Source: Catenaria anguillulae PL171
Lineage: Eukaryota; Blastocladiomycota; Blastocladiomycetes; Blastocladiales; Catenariaceae
Reading direction: 5' to 3'
Assembly: GCA_002102555.1 (NCBI GenBank)
Contig: MCFL01000005.1
Span: 372,001 to 436,000 of the forward strand
DNA: 64,000 nucleotides
Numbering within the stretch: position 1 is the stretch's first letter; each line of letters begins with the position of its first letter. The translations under genes and the position numbers were made by a program. The notes under the pieces were generated by a model, which was not told the origin of the DNA, ran no database searches, and saw only the letters and a program-made list of their open reading frames with translations. Positions 32,790 through 42,878 of the stretch are shown one piece after another.

Positions 32790-33911
32790 TCATGATTTGA
32801 GCGGCTTCAATCCGAGCTTGATGCGCATGGCATTTGTCTCTTCAATCGTCATGCTTTCCTTGAATCCGCCACTGTCGCCGCCACTGGTTCTGAAGGCGGA
32901 GGAGGCACAGGCGACGACGATGAGGATGATTTGCCGCTCGACCTGAACAGCTTGGCCACCTTCTTTTTGCTCACCTTGACCTTCTTGTCGACATCCACAT
33001 CGCGATCCACATCCATGGCCGCTGGCTCGTTGTCCAAACCGGATCGTCGTCCGTGCGTCTCGTGCTCGTCCCAGCAACGACTGCGGCGGTTCGGTATGCC
33101 GGTCCGGAAAGTCGGCATCGATCCGGCCCTCGTCACTTCCGCTCAAGCTCACGCTCCCATCGCTCTCCTCATCTTGAGCGGGGCGGTCATCCACATCCAT
33201 GGCATCTGACGCATGGTGCTCCCTCCGCTCCCTCTCCTCCTCCTCCTCCTCCTCGGCCTCCACGCTGGCATCAAACTCGTCCTGCAACAGGCTCACCCTG
33301 GGCCCATCCAGCTCGCCGGCCTCCTCCAACACCCACCGTTTTTGCAACCTGGGCAACTGCACCTCACACACCGTTCCTCATTCAACAGTGCATCCACCAG
33401 CTCGTCCATGTACATGATGGCATACCCACCCGCGCCAGGCATCCTTACCCGCAACTTACGTGCATCATTGAGCAACGGCTCCAACTCGTCGTACACGTCG
33501 CGGGGCGGAAACGTCAACCGCACATACATGGCGCCCAGAGCCCTTAGGTACTTGAACTCTGGGTCACGGACGTACTCGCGAATGATGTCGCGGTCGGGAT
33601 CGATTTGCAGCAGCTTGATGAGCAGGCACAGGAACGGGGTAGGCAAGAGGTTGCCGCCGAAATGCCCGCCAATGTGGTCCAGGGCAACGGCCTTGTCGAT
33701 GAGCGATTCGGCGTTGAGCCCAAAGCATTCTTCTTTCCAGTAGCGGGTCTCGTAGGCGCGCGTGCGCAGGATCTTTTCGATTTTGAGTTGTTGAGCGCCT
33801 TCGGGTTCCTGTGAGTTGTGAGTTGGAGGAGGACACAGTCAAGGACAAGAGGAGGAGTCGGTGAGTGAGGGGGTCGACCGAAAGAGAGGCAAGACAAGAA
33901 AGACGGACCAT
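32790..33911 (-). CDS. PRP38: Pre-mRNA splicing factor PRP38
   Basis: The main exon begins at 33808 after a CACAG acceptor and reads KIEKILRTRAYETRYWKEECF, IGGHFGGNLLPTPFLCLLIKL, EFKYLRALGAMYVRL, VYDELEPLLNDARKLRVR, MYMDELVDALLNEER, then VCEVQLPRLQKRWVLEEA. These are the PRP38A family motifs; PRP38 joins the spliceosome B complex and is needed for activation. The C-terminal tail is acidic then Lys-rich (VKVSKKKVAKLFRSS), ending MRIKLGLKPLKS. Between NEER and VCEV the frame shifts by one missing base (about 33370-33378, a CGG run), and the tail needs about three more. The 5' exon is uncertain: an ATG at 33911 followed by a short open stretch is only a candidate. Confidence 0.85.
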
Positions 33912-34171
33912 GGCTGAATTGAATAATTGGGAACTAGGGAGTGGTTGCTTTGGGTTTCATTCGGGAGGTCACCTGCGGCAATTCATGGGAGATGCATACT
34001 ATGTACAGATGCACGCAAGAAGAATATTCATAAGTATCGATAATCGCAGCGAGCAAATCCACATCCAGGCTCCACTTAGACTGAAAATGAGGATTTTGAC
34101 TGCTGCAGTGCTGTGGCTGTGAGGACCATGCAGGCAATCGATGCTCACATGATGTTTGTCTATTCCATGCA

Positions 34172-36553
34172 ATGTCAAACATCATGCCACCCCCATGCAA
34201 GGCCAAAGCTTTAGCGCTTCCCGATGATCTCTGGGCTAGCATCGCGGACGCCATCCTCGCCGACACAAGCAATCGTGGCCGCCAGCTGGACCTTGCCCGT
34301 CTCGCGTGGACCTGCCGCGCCGCCTACTTTGCTGCCCACCGCCCGCTCTGGCAACATTTGCGCCTCATGATCCGCGTTGATTAAGAAGTCATTCTCACCG
34401 CGGCCGCCAGCGACGCCTCGCCACAATCCAAGCATGATCAGCTGCTCACTGTGCGCCACCATGAAAACGTGTTCGAGTCATCACTCTTTCCGCGGTACTG
34501 TGCGGGCCAATTGTCCATGGACAGCGAGCGGCTCAAGAGGATCCGCAAAGTGTCGCGCCAGTTTCCCCATTTGCAACCGTTTGTCGTCCTCGATGGCAAG
34601 TTGTTTCTGGCCTCGCTCGTGGAAAACGAGCGCAACCCAAGCGCACCAGATGTTTCGGGCATGACATCGCTGTGGGGCGACCGCGATGGGTCGCTGTTTT
34701 CTGCCGGCGCACAAGTTGTTGGCGGCCTGGTTCTCGTACCTTACCCGCTTGTGTGGGTCAATGAACTCACCGTGGATGGGATTGGATCCGTGTTTCAAAT
34801 CTGCTCGTGGGATCCCGCCTCCCAATGGCAGTTCCGCAACCATCTCGCATTTCTCTTCAACATGCCTCGCGATCAAATCCATACCCTTCATTGCAACGCC
34901 GGCTACTACTACGACGATGTCAAACCTGCTTTTTACCACCTGATCAGCCGTCACTTTTCCGGCGTCGCCCACCACGACTATCTTCTCAATAGTTATAATC
35001 ACTCCAGCCCCGAATTCGGGCCCCTCACGCGCACCGTCCGGCTGTTCCGCTGTCCTGGTTTCGAAAGCGATGGTCATGTCTTTTCCGCCCTTGCTTCTGC
35101 CCCGATTCAGGCCTATGAGCAATACGGTTGGGGCACTTGCGACTTGCGCTCTAATGCATGCGAGTTCTTATCCTCCTCAACACTCGTTCGTCTTGTCCTT
35201 GACTACCAAATCGAACGTCTTTTTGACTACGATCCATTTCCAATCCACCTTCCTGCGCTCAAGCACCTGACAATCACCTTTGAAATCGCGACCCACTTGT
35301 TCAAATCCAACAACCACCACCAGTCATCGCACTCAAAACCCATCATGTTCCCATCTCTCACGCACCTTACTCTTGTCAATGTTGAGCGTGGCGGTGATTA
35401 CACCCACCCTCCCATATTTTTGCCTTGGATCCCTTACCATCACATGCCGCGCCTGACCTACTTTCACGTCCCATTCAAGCATCGAGGTATTCAACGCCGC
35501 CAGGCCATGTATTTCTCGTGCCTGCACTCTCTCGTTTCACACACTCGACTCGAATCGCTGTGTCTTCCAGGCTTGACGGCCTGTGCGCGAGTAAGTGCCA
35601 TTGCGGTACCGACCATCCCTGCCATCCCCCTCATGCACCTCGAGGCAATGCCTGGGGCCATCAAATGCCTGAGTTCGCTCATCACAGCTCCCCGTTTGGC
35701 GTCGGTCATTCTCCACACGCCAATCGAGCTTGATGTGCTCCCGATCGTTCAGCTCAACCCAAACTTGACACAACTCACACTGTTTTGCCGCGAATGTCAC
35801 AACGCGTGGTGGCACTTACTTGCTGATACGCTGCCTCGACTCACGCACTTGACCATCACGATCAACAACCACCATTACCCTACAGACGATACGGCCCTGA
35901 CCATCGAGGCAAGCTCGAACAAGTACCCAGTGTTGCCAAACCTCGAACACCTCTCATTCACCTTGGCCAATGGCACAATTGATTTCACAGGGCTCGAGCT
36001 GCCAAACCTCAAGCACCTCGCCATCAACATGCAGCATCCACACACATTTCCGTCCGTGTACCCGCACCTTGAATCGCTCCGCCTCACTGGCGCCCTGTGT
36101 CCCGTGCAAGTCATTCGCTTGCTGGCCGATCTATCCGCGCATTGTCGCGTCAAGTTCTTGCCTTCACCCGTCGAACCAGACTCGGCGTGTGAGCTGTGCA
36201 GTGTGTTGCATTTGCCCATGCGATTTGCCGGCGCGCAGAATCAGCATGTGTGGCGAGCGTTACTCGACGCGGCACCGTTTGCGAAACTGGACGGGCTCAT
36301 CAAGGAATCGGTGACGGTAGTATTGGATCAGTCAGGGCTGGTGGTCCAGGATGGCGATGCACAGCTGATTGCCCAAGTGTTGGCACACTTGTTGCGGGAG
36401 CAGGCGGCGGCGTCGATCAAGTGTTTTGTGACGTGCGGTTCATCGCTGAGCAGCAAGCTGCCGACGGCTGAGGATGTGCAATTTAGGAATGCAGTTGTGC
36501 GAGCAATTGTGGATAAAGGGATTGCGGCCTTTTCGGCGGATGAGTTTCGGTGA
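34172..36553 (+). CDS. F-box protein with long C-terminal region
   Basis: The N-terminus has an F-box: ALPDDLWASIADAILAD, LDLARLAWTCRAAYFAAHRPLWQHLRL (about residues 12-65), for binding Skp1 in an SCF ubiquitin ligase. The following about 700 residues contain leucine-rich-repeat-like strands (LPALKHLTITFEI, FPSLTHLTLVNV, LTQLTLFCREC, LPNLEHLSFTLAN, LPNLKHLAINMQHP), probably the substrate-binding part. The frame is open except for a TAA at 34382-34384 just after the F-box. It could be removed by a 66-base intron, 34376-34441 (GTTGAT...GATCAG), which keeps the frame but has a poor donor. Otherwise it is a nonsense change. The substrate is unknown. Confidence 0.75.
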
Positions 36554-36795
36554 ATGTATGTCTGCAATGTAACGAGTCCTCAAGACCCACGTTTATCCAC
36601 TTGCCGTGCAAGCTTCCAATTCAGTTGTTCATACAATTTTGCCATTTGCGTCACTTACAGGCACGATAAACCGGGCAGTGAAACTGGCAACGTCAAGGTG
36701 CCAACATGAGCACATGAAACAACAACATCGAAAAAAAGAGAAGAATCCTTTCATCATCAACACTAAACGAATCATGCGAGGCGATTTTTCGCAAA

Positions 36796-39300
36796 CTAAA
36801 ACCTACTCATTGTCATCAACCGCGCAGAAACCAGTCTGACAGCAGCGTCCTCACTCGGTGCTGTTGCTGGAACCTCCTCCCCAAACGCTTGCATCGAGGA
36901 ATACCACAGGCCCGATCCAAAATCAAACGTGATCAACGAGTCCAAGTCAACTGCGAACCGGCAGCTGTGCGACTGTTGAAGAGCCAACTTGACATCCGTC
37001 ATGGGTTCTTCGATCCAAAGTGACATCAAATTTTTGTGGGTCCGCATAAGCTCGTGCTCCGCAGGCGCCAGCATGCCAAGCAGGGGTTGTCGCCGACGTG
37101 TTTGTAGCTGGAACAGATGAGTCAGATTGTACGTTGTCAGGCGTCGTGAGCGAGCGTGAGCCAGTGGTGGGTGGCGGTGCAGGTGTGGATGAGCTGGTCG
37201 ATGCGGGAGGCGTGGACGAGGACGTGCCAGCTGTTGTTGTGGTACCGCTTGCAGTGGAATGTGCACTCGGTTGCAGGACAGATGCAAATGAATCGACAAT
37301 TTGCCTGGCGAGCGAAAGCGTGAGCCCGTTGAAGAAGTAGCGGCCGGGCGGAGAGCGGGTTGTACGGCCAGCGAGATCCTCCAAGTTACCGGATTGGTGA
37401 CGCGGGACAACGATTTCGTACGCGCTTTTCTGGATTTGCGAAAAGTTGTCGGTCGGGCGTGTCGCTGTCCGGATGAGAGAGTGTTGGTTTACGACGGGGT
37501 AATCGTTGATGGACGCCAGGTTCGAGTCCAGGATCTGGTACAGATCTGGCCGCTTGCTCTTCCAATACAAAACGTCAGAGCAAAACACAAGCGTCAAAAA
37601 CTTGTAGTTTCGGCGGTTCATGAGGAGCATGAGGCGTGCCGAACGGAACACGGCAGCAAAGTACTCGTCGAAGCGACCCGAGCGGTAAATGGTAAATGCG
37701 CAGCGAACGCAAGGGGAGTACACTCGTCCAAAAGGTGAAGCAGGTAATGCAAGTCGGGTCGCTTGAGAACATCGGCTGGCGCCTTGTCACCAAAGCCAAG
37801 ATGTCCTCCCGCACGATACACCATGCACGCGCAACACATGCAATGACAAGGTCAATCGCATAGCTTGAGGGACTCTGCGGAAGCTTCATACCCCTTGCAG
37901 CCAAGTATATTTTTGACAGATGCGGGCAATGGAACTTGAAAAGAGTCGACCGCAGGTTGAGTGACAGATGCAGTGGACCAAGAATGGGAATCAGGCCGGC
38001 GATTACTTCGGGCAAAAACAGGTGCCCAGCAGATGCGCCCTTTGCCAATTTGAAGCGAGCGAGCATGTTAACAGCGCGACGCATCTGCTGCTGGCCTGGG
38101 AAGTCGGCGGGAAGGAAAGAATGGTTCTTGGAAAGGTATTCAGCGAGGATCGAGTAGTCCAAAAGCTTGTCCTTGATGGCCTCGGCATAGTGGTGGTACG
38201 TCTTGAGGTCGCCTTGCTGAAAACCAGCAATGATGCTGCGACTGAATGCACCTGTGCCATTTTCGCGTTTGTTGCGCTGCTCCATAATGGACTCGGAGTA
38301 CGAATGCGTCATAGCGTCGCGAGCTTGAACACCAATAATGTCGACAACGATCCCATGGTTGGCGTCCAAGAATGCCAAGGAAAATGCCGGCGACCCGGCC
38401 ACATCGGTAGACGTAGCAGACGACATGAAATCGATGAGCGAGTCAACGTCAAGCACGCTTCGAATGGCGGGAATGTTGGGTTGAATGCGGGCAGGTGGGC
38501 AGTCGATGCGGATCAGAACCAAGGTACTAGCAAAGAACAATGACGGCGGATAAGTCAGATGGTCGTAAAGGCATGAAGTCGATGTAGGAAATAGGACGAA
38601 CCGGCAGTGGACCACTTGCGCATTCGAGGTCATGTCGGCCATGCGCTTTGCATGACTGTTGTGATAATCGTCGATATTTATTGCGATGGAGTACCTGAGG
38701 ATGGTGTTCTGAAGCCACTCATGAATGACACCATGGTATTCGGACTCGAATTCGGAATACCGCCGCCAATAACCACTCTTGGACAAAGTCAAGCCCAATC
38801 GGCCAAGTGTGTCGAGTGCGTATGTGCTCAGGCACGCGAACCAGCAAACGCGCGATGGCGTGCTTGGCAAATTTCCCTTGGCGGGTGGCCAAGCCGTAGA
38901 TAACCTGCGCGGCGACAATTGCGTGCAACTCTGCGTTCTGGCCCTTTGGTTTAGGTTAGCCGTGGACGCGATAGGGCAGTTGCATGTACCGGCATCGTTT
39001 CTTGTGCATGGAACGGCGGAGGATAATGCAGCCTGCTTCCCCACCATTCGCCACATGGTTCCCAAGCGCATTGGTAGCACCGCCACCAAGGAGGGAACCA
39101 GCGCCAAAAATACCTGCATCCCGACCTGCCTGCACTGGAAAAACTTGAACGGCGGCAGCCTGCAAAGGTTTCGTGGCCGGGCGCGATGGATTTGCCTGAG
39201 GTAGAACATCCACACTATCGGAGAAGGTCGGTGCCACGGCGGGAAGCGACGATGGGCGGAGCATCATCTGCGCCAAAGCCTCAAAGGCACCAAGCGACTT
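36796..39300 (-). CDS. Unknown protein, possibly transposon-derived, frame-shifted
   Basis: Reading steps through the three minus frames. Pieces: ALAQMMLRPSSLPAVAP (about 39260); VIYGLATRQGKFAKHAIARLL (about 38900); YSIAINIDDYHNSHAKRMAD (about 38660); long open part with LDANHGIVVDIIGVQARD and LHLSLNLRSTLFKFHCPHLSK; PDLHYLLHLLDE; FDEYFAAVFRSARLMLLMNRR; VFCSDVLYWKSKRPDLYQIL; INDYPVVNQHSLIR; and LITFDFGSGLWYSSMQAFGEE near the stop. From memory, segments like the YW...P.LY...DYP.xN.HS.xR stretch occur in lineage-expanded proteins of unknown function in several aquatic eukaryotes and may be mobile-element derived. That link is weak. Shifts near 37790, 37720 and 37090 are needed. The 5' end is unclear; related open sequence continues to about 39340. 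Confidence 0.5.
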
Positions 39301-39340
39301 GCCAGCCCGATTCTTTCGCTGAAGCCGCGCCAGGGTCTTG

Positions 39341-39698
39341 AGATGCTTTCACGTTGACTGTTTCGGTGACCAGGCACGCGGTAAGGCGAGAAGCGAGAAA
39401 AACGGTCTTGGAGTTTTGCTCCAGGGCGAGTGTCGCGATTCGATGCTTGAACTACAACGATACCGCCGATGCATAAGGTTGCCAAGGGACGGAAGATATC
39501 ATAATAAGTAACCTTCATCTGGCCACAGTCCGAGAACGAACGAGGGCACACTGATGGCGTAGGGATCGGCGGAGCGTGCGTCGAATCGGCGGCTCGGCGA
39601 TCGCTTGCGCCACACACCTCACGAACCATCCAACCGGCAATTCGTTCGGCGAACAGAAGCCGGATCCCTCTCACAGCACCATACCTGGATCTATCAAA
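39341..39698. other. Region upstream of RPL35, no clear gene
   Basis: A minus-strand open frame (39264-39725) covers it but shows no motif; part of it may be the 5' exon of the unknown protein at 36796-39300. It must also hold the RPL35 promoter. Confidence 0.45.
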
Positions 39699-40582
39699 AT
39701 GGTTTGTACTATGAATTCGCCTCATGCAGCATACAGACCCCCTTAAATCGACGAATTGTCAATATCCGAACCCAACGTCTGAATTCGCAATTGTCGGCCC
39801 AATCGCCCGCCGCCCGCACCACCTGTCAGCACCTTTTGATACCAGCGGCCTGTCTTCCACCATGACGAACTGGATAAAGCAGTAAGTAATTGGCTTCGGG
39901 CCACACGGTGTATTCGTTTTGGGTGGTGGGAGGATGGATGTGGGCGTTCGCATTGGGATTCAACAGGCAGGGCTGTCCTGCCGTAAGTGCGACCCAACAT
40001 GGCACTGCACCCCCTTGCAACAACATTTGGGGCCGACAATTGCGAATCCAACTTCAAAATCGCATCCTGCTATTCATCCCGTCCAAATCCCCATCCTCTT
40101 AAGCTGTCGCTGACGTTTGCGTACCTGCCATAGACCAAGGTCAAGACTTTCGAACTCCGCACCAAGTCGAAGGCTGAGCTTTCCAAGCAGCTCGACGACC
40201 TCCGTCGTGAGCTCCTTTCGCTCCGCATCAAGCAGCAATCTGGCCAGTCCAACCAGAAGCCGCTTGAGATGTATGCTTTCACGAGTGCACCTAGAACGTC
40301 TGACACTGCGACAAATCATTCTGACTCGGTTTTGCTGGGTTATTTCGTAGCCGCAACGTCCGTCGCTCGATCGCTCGCGTTCTCACCGTCATCAACCAGC
40401 AAACCAAGGCTGATGTGCTCAAGGAGTACGCTGGCAAGAAGTACATCCCCATTGACCTCCGCGCCAAGAAGACTCGTGCCATCCGTCGTGCCCTCACCCC
40501 CGCTGAGCGCAAGATCAAGACGACCCGTGCCCTCAAGAAGGCCAAGCACTTCCCCCAGCGCCAATTCGCCGTCCTTGCGTAA
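39699..40582 (+). CDS. RPL35: 60S ribosomal protein L35 (uL29)
   Basis: Exons 39699-39701 (the ATG alone), 40134-40270 and 40351-40582, giving 123 residues, the length of human RPL35. Protein: TKVKTFELRTKSKAELSKQL, LDDLRRELLSLRIKQQSGQ, then IRNVRRSIARVLTVINQQTK, YIPIDLRAKKTRAIRRALT. It sits at the peptide exit tunnel of the large subunit and contacts the signal recognition particle. Exons 2 and 3 are certain. For exon 1, the open phase at 40134 needs an exon ending exactly after ATG; ATG at 39699 followed by GTTTGT is the only ATG directly followed by GT in the 430 bases upstream. I recall that yeast RPL35 genes also have an intron right after ATG. Confidence 0.85.
39783..40047. repeat. 18-bp inverted repeat inside RPL35 intron 1 (MITE-like)
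   Basis: 39783-39800 (ATTCGCAATTGTCGGCCC) is the perfect reverse complement of 40030-40047, spanning 265 bases with no coding content. The arms continue with partial similarity outward. No target-site duplication is obvious. It could be a small non-autonomous DNA element or a structured intron segment. Confidence 0.7.
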
Positions 40583-40880
40583 AAGCCTTTAGGATGTGTA
40601 GTTTTTTGCCGGATCAATGCATGGTTGACTGCTGCTGATGAAGACGTGCTTGCGTTACTTGGTGTGCGGTCATGTTTGATTTCCGCGTGGTTAATGTGCC
40701 CTACTTCGTTCCGCCATTGCTTTGCGGCTGAATTGATGTGAAATGTCACTGGAAAGGAAGCGCCATATTCACTTTCCCGCCTCTGCTCTGTTCCAAACTG
40801 TGGAAGCCTGTTCGCAGCTCCTCAACGCGAACGCAGCCTCAAAATGCGGGACACAAAAAACTCACTCAAGGCACGCCATC

Positions 40881-42584
40881 ATGGAATTGATGAATCTTGG
40901 ACTCGTGGCAATCCTGCACAAGGACCCGCTTCTTCCGATTGCGACGGTGGACTTGCTCTTGGTCAATGGAGATGATCCACCAACAGGCAGCACGACTTCG
41001 ACAGTTCTCACGTCCGTGTCAGTCCAGTCACCTATGGATCCAATCACAACAGTGCTGTTGGGTCACCACAATCCCCCCATCACCCGCCTTCTGCTTCCAC
41101 CCACTTATGTTCCATACTTTTCCACCAACTTGACGGTTCTGTCGCTTGCCGACAACCGGCTCGAGTGCCTACCAGCAACATTATGGAGTCTTGCCAATCT
41201 ACGGGAGCTCAACCTCAATCACAATGCTCTCGCCCATCTGTCGCCCTTTATAGGTCGATTGGAAAAACTCATGGAGCTTCATGCTTCACACAACCAACTG
41301 AAATCCCTTCCAGCGTCACTTCCCAAATCCATCGAGGTGCTTGACGTGTCACACAACCAGTTCCAATCGGCACCAGCAGTCCTCACCAAGCTGAAATGGC
41401 TCCGGCGATTGTGGATCAGTGACAACCCAATGTCGCTGGGCACGGCCACTGCAGCTTCGTCGACAGCTATGGCCGGCATCGCACCGAATTTCCCACCTCC
41501 CGCGTTTGGAACACCAACGCTTTCTAACTCGATTCGCTCACACATTCGCCCGCTCTCGCTGCGCGATCTCGCCTTGCAAGCGGTCGCTCTTGAGCTTCGC
41601 AAAAGCGGTTTGCACACGTACTGCCGCCATCACCCAAACCATGAGGCAAAAGAGCAAGACGTCGGGACGCGACATTTCGCAAAGTGTATTGCTCGCGACT
41701 TGCGGTTGCTCGGCGCGCCAGCAGAATCAATCGATCTGTGGCTGTCCGGCATGATAACATCTGCTAGCGACGGGCTATTGCCCAATCCAGTGGACCCAGG
41801 CGCCGTGTCGTGGGAACAGGCAATGACACTGGCGGATGGCGAGTTGGGCGCCTACGATCCCTACGCGCATCAGCTAAACGGCGCATCGGTGGCGGCGAAC
41901 ATTGGGCAAGTGCCTGCGACGGCCGTGGATGCCGAGTTTGGCGCTATGGTTTGGTCAAAGATCAAGCTGGGCGCAAGGCAAGCCTTGATGCGAGAGTGGG
42001 AGGCGGGGGCGAGTCGGCGCCCACTGGCGTCGTCAAGTGCAGAGCCCAGTGTCGTGCATGAGCAGGAGGTTCCACCCGGAATCGACCCAAACCCACCACC
42101 AGTTGTCCGAGTCGGCCATTCTCAGCGCAGCAACCCGATTTCAAGATTGACCATCGACACGACTAAAAGCCAAACATCACAACGTCAAGTCCACAGCTGT
42201 CCCGTGTCTCCCGGCATCCGCGAATGGAGCTCGAGTCTGCCACTTGCGACTCCAAAGTCCTCCTCACCAACACGTTCCGACTCACCTGGCACACCCTCGT
42301 ACCCAAGCCCGCCGTCGGCGTACGCTTCGTATTGCATATCCCAAGTGATTCCATCCGACTTGCTCTTGTCCCTCGTTGTGCCGTCGGCCGCGTGCGACGT
42401 GTGTGGGAATGGGATTCATCGCATGCTGGATCGCGCGGGCGGTGTGCCCGAAGAGCTCCGGTTTTCGTCTATACAAAATGTAGCTGATGGGAATCTCGTC
42501 CCAGTGTCGTGGACTGTGTGTGGAATCAAGTGTTGGCAAGTGATTCAGGGGCAGGCGGTCAAGAGGATTCGACTTGGGCGATGA
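40881..42584 (+). CDS. Leucine-rich repeat protein with C-terminal Cys motif
   Basis: Single exon, 567 residues from the ATG at 40881; an in-frame ATG at 40743 would add 46 residues of poorer composition. Four to five LRRs of the short SDS22/RAM type at about residues 75-185: LTVLSLADNRLECLPATLWS, LANLRELNLNHNALAHLSPF, LEKLMELHASHNQLKSLPAS and SIEVLDVSHNQFQSAP. A disordered Ser/Pro-rich region follows. The C-terminus has CDVCGNGIH and, about 40 residues on, VSWTVCGIKCWQ, a CxxC...CxxxC arrangement that could bind zinc; I recall the same end in uncharacterised fungal LRR proteins. Function is unknown. It lies head to tail behind RPL35 with a short gap. Confidence 0.8.
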   Translation: MELMNLGLVAILHKDPLLPIATVDLLLVNGDDPPTGSTTSTVLTSVSVQSPMDPITTVLLGHHNPPITRLLLPPTYVPYFSTNLTVLSLADNRLECLPATLWSLANLRELNLNHNALAHLSPFIGRLEKLMELHASHNQLKSLPASLPKSIEVLDVSHNQFQSAPAVLTKLKWLRRLWISDNPMSLGTATAASSTAMAGIAPNFPPPAFGTPTLSNSIRSHIRPLSLRDLALQAVALELRKSGLHTYCRHHPNHEAKEQDVGTRHFAKCIARDLRLLGAPAESIDLWLSGMITSASDGLLPNPVDPGAVSWEQAMTLADGELGAYDPYAHQLNGASVAANIGQVPATAVDAEFGAMVWSKIKLGARQALMREWEAGASRRPLASSSAEPSVVHEQEVPPGIDPNPPPVVRVGHSQRSNPISRLTIDTTKSQTSQRQVHSCPVSPGIREWSSSLPLATPKSSSPTRSDSPGTPSYPSPPSAYASYCISQVIPSDLLLSLVVPSAACDVCGNGIHRMLDRAGGVPEELRFSSIQNVADGNLVPVSWTVCGIKCWQVIQGQAVKRIRLGR

Positions 42585-42878
42585 ATGATCGCGTTGATGG
42601 GATTTTTGTCGAGGCGTAACAAAACCATCATGTATACATGTAATTTGCTAGATTAACTTCTCGGCACCGATGCAAGGAGGTGTCAAGAGTCACTACCGGT
42701 GATGAATGATCAAACGGGCTCCATCAGTATCAGTCGTGGCGATGCCCCTGATGATTGATGATCCAGCTGCAGCAGCAAGCCGCGTGACGTGATGGGAACG
42801 TACAGACACATAAAGCGAGTGCTCAACCCCATAAGAAAAGACTCTGCACGCATCGCTTCCCAGCAAAATAACGAAACC

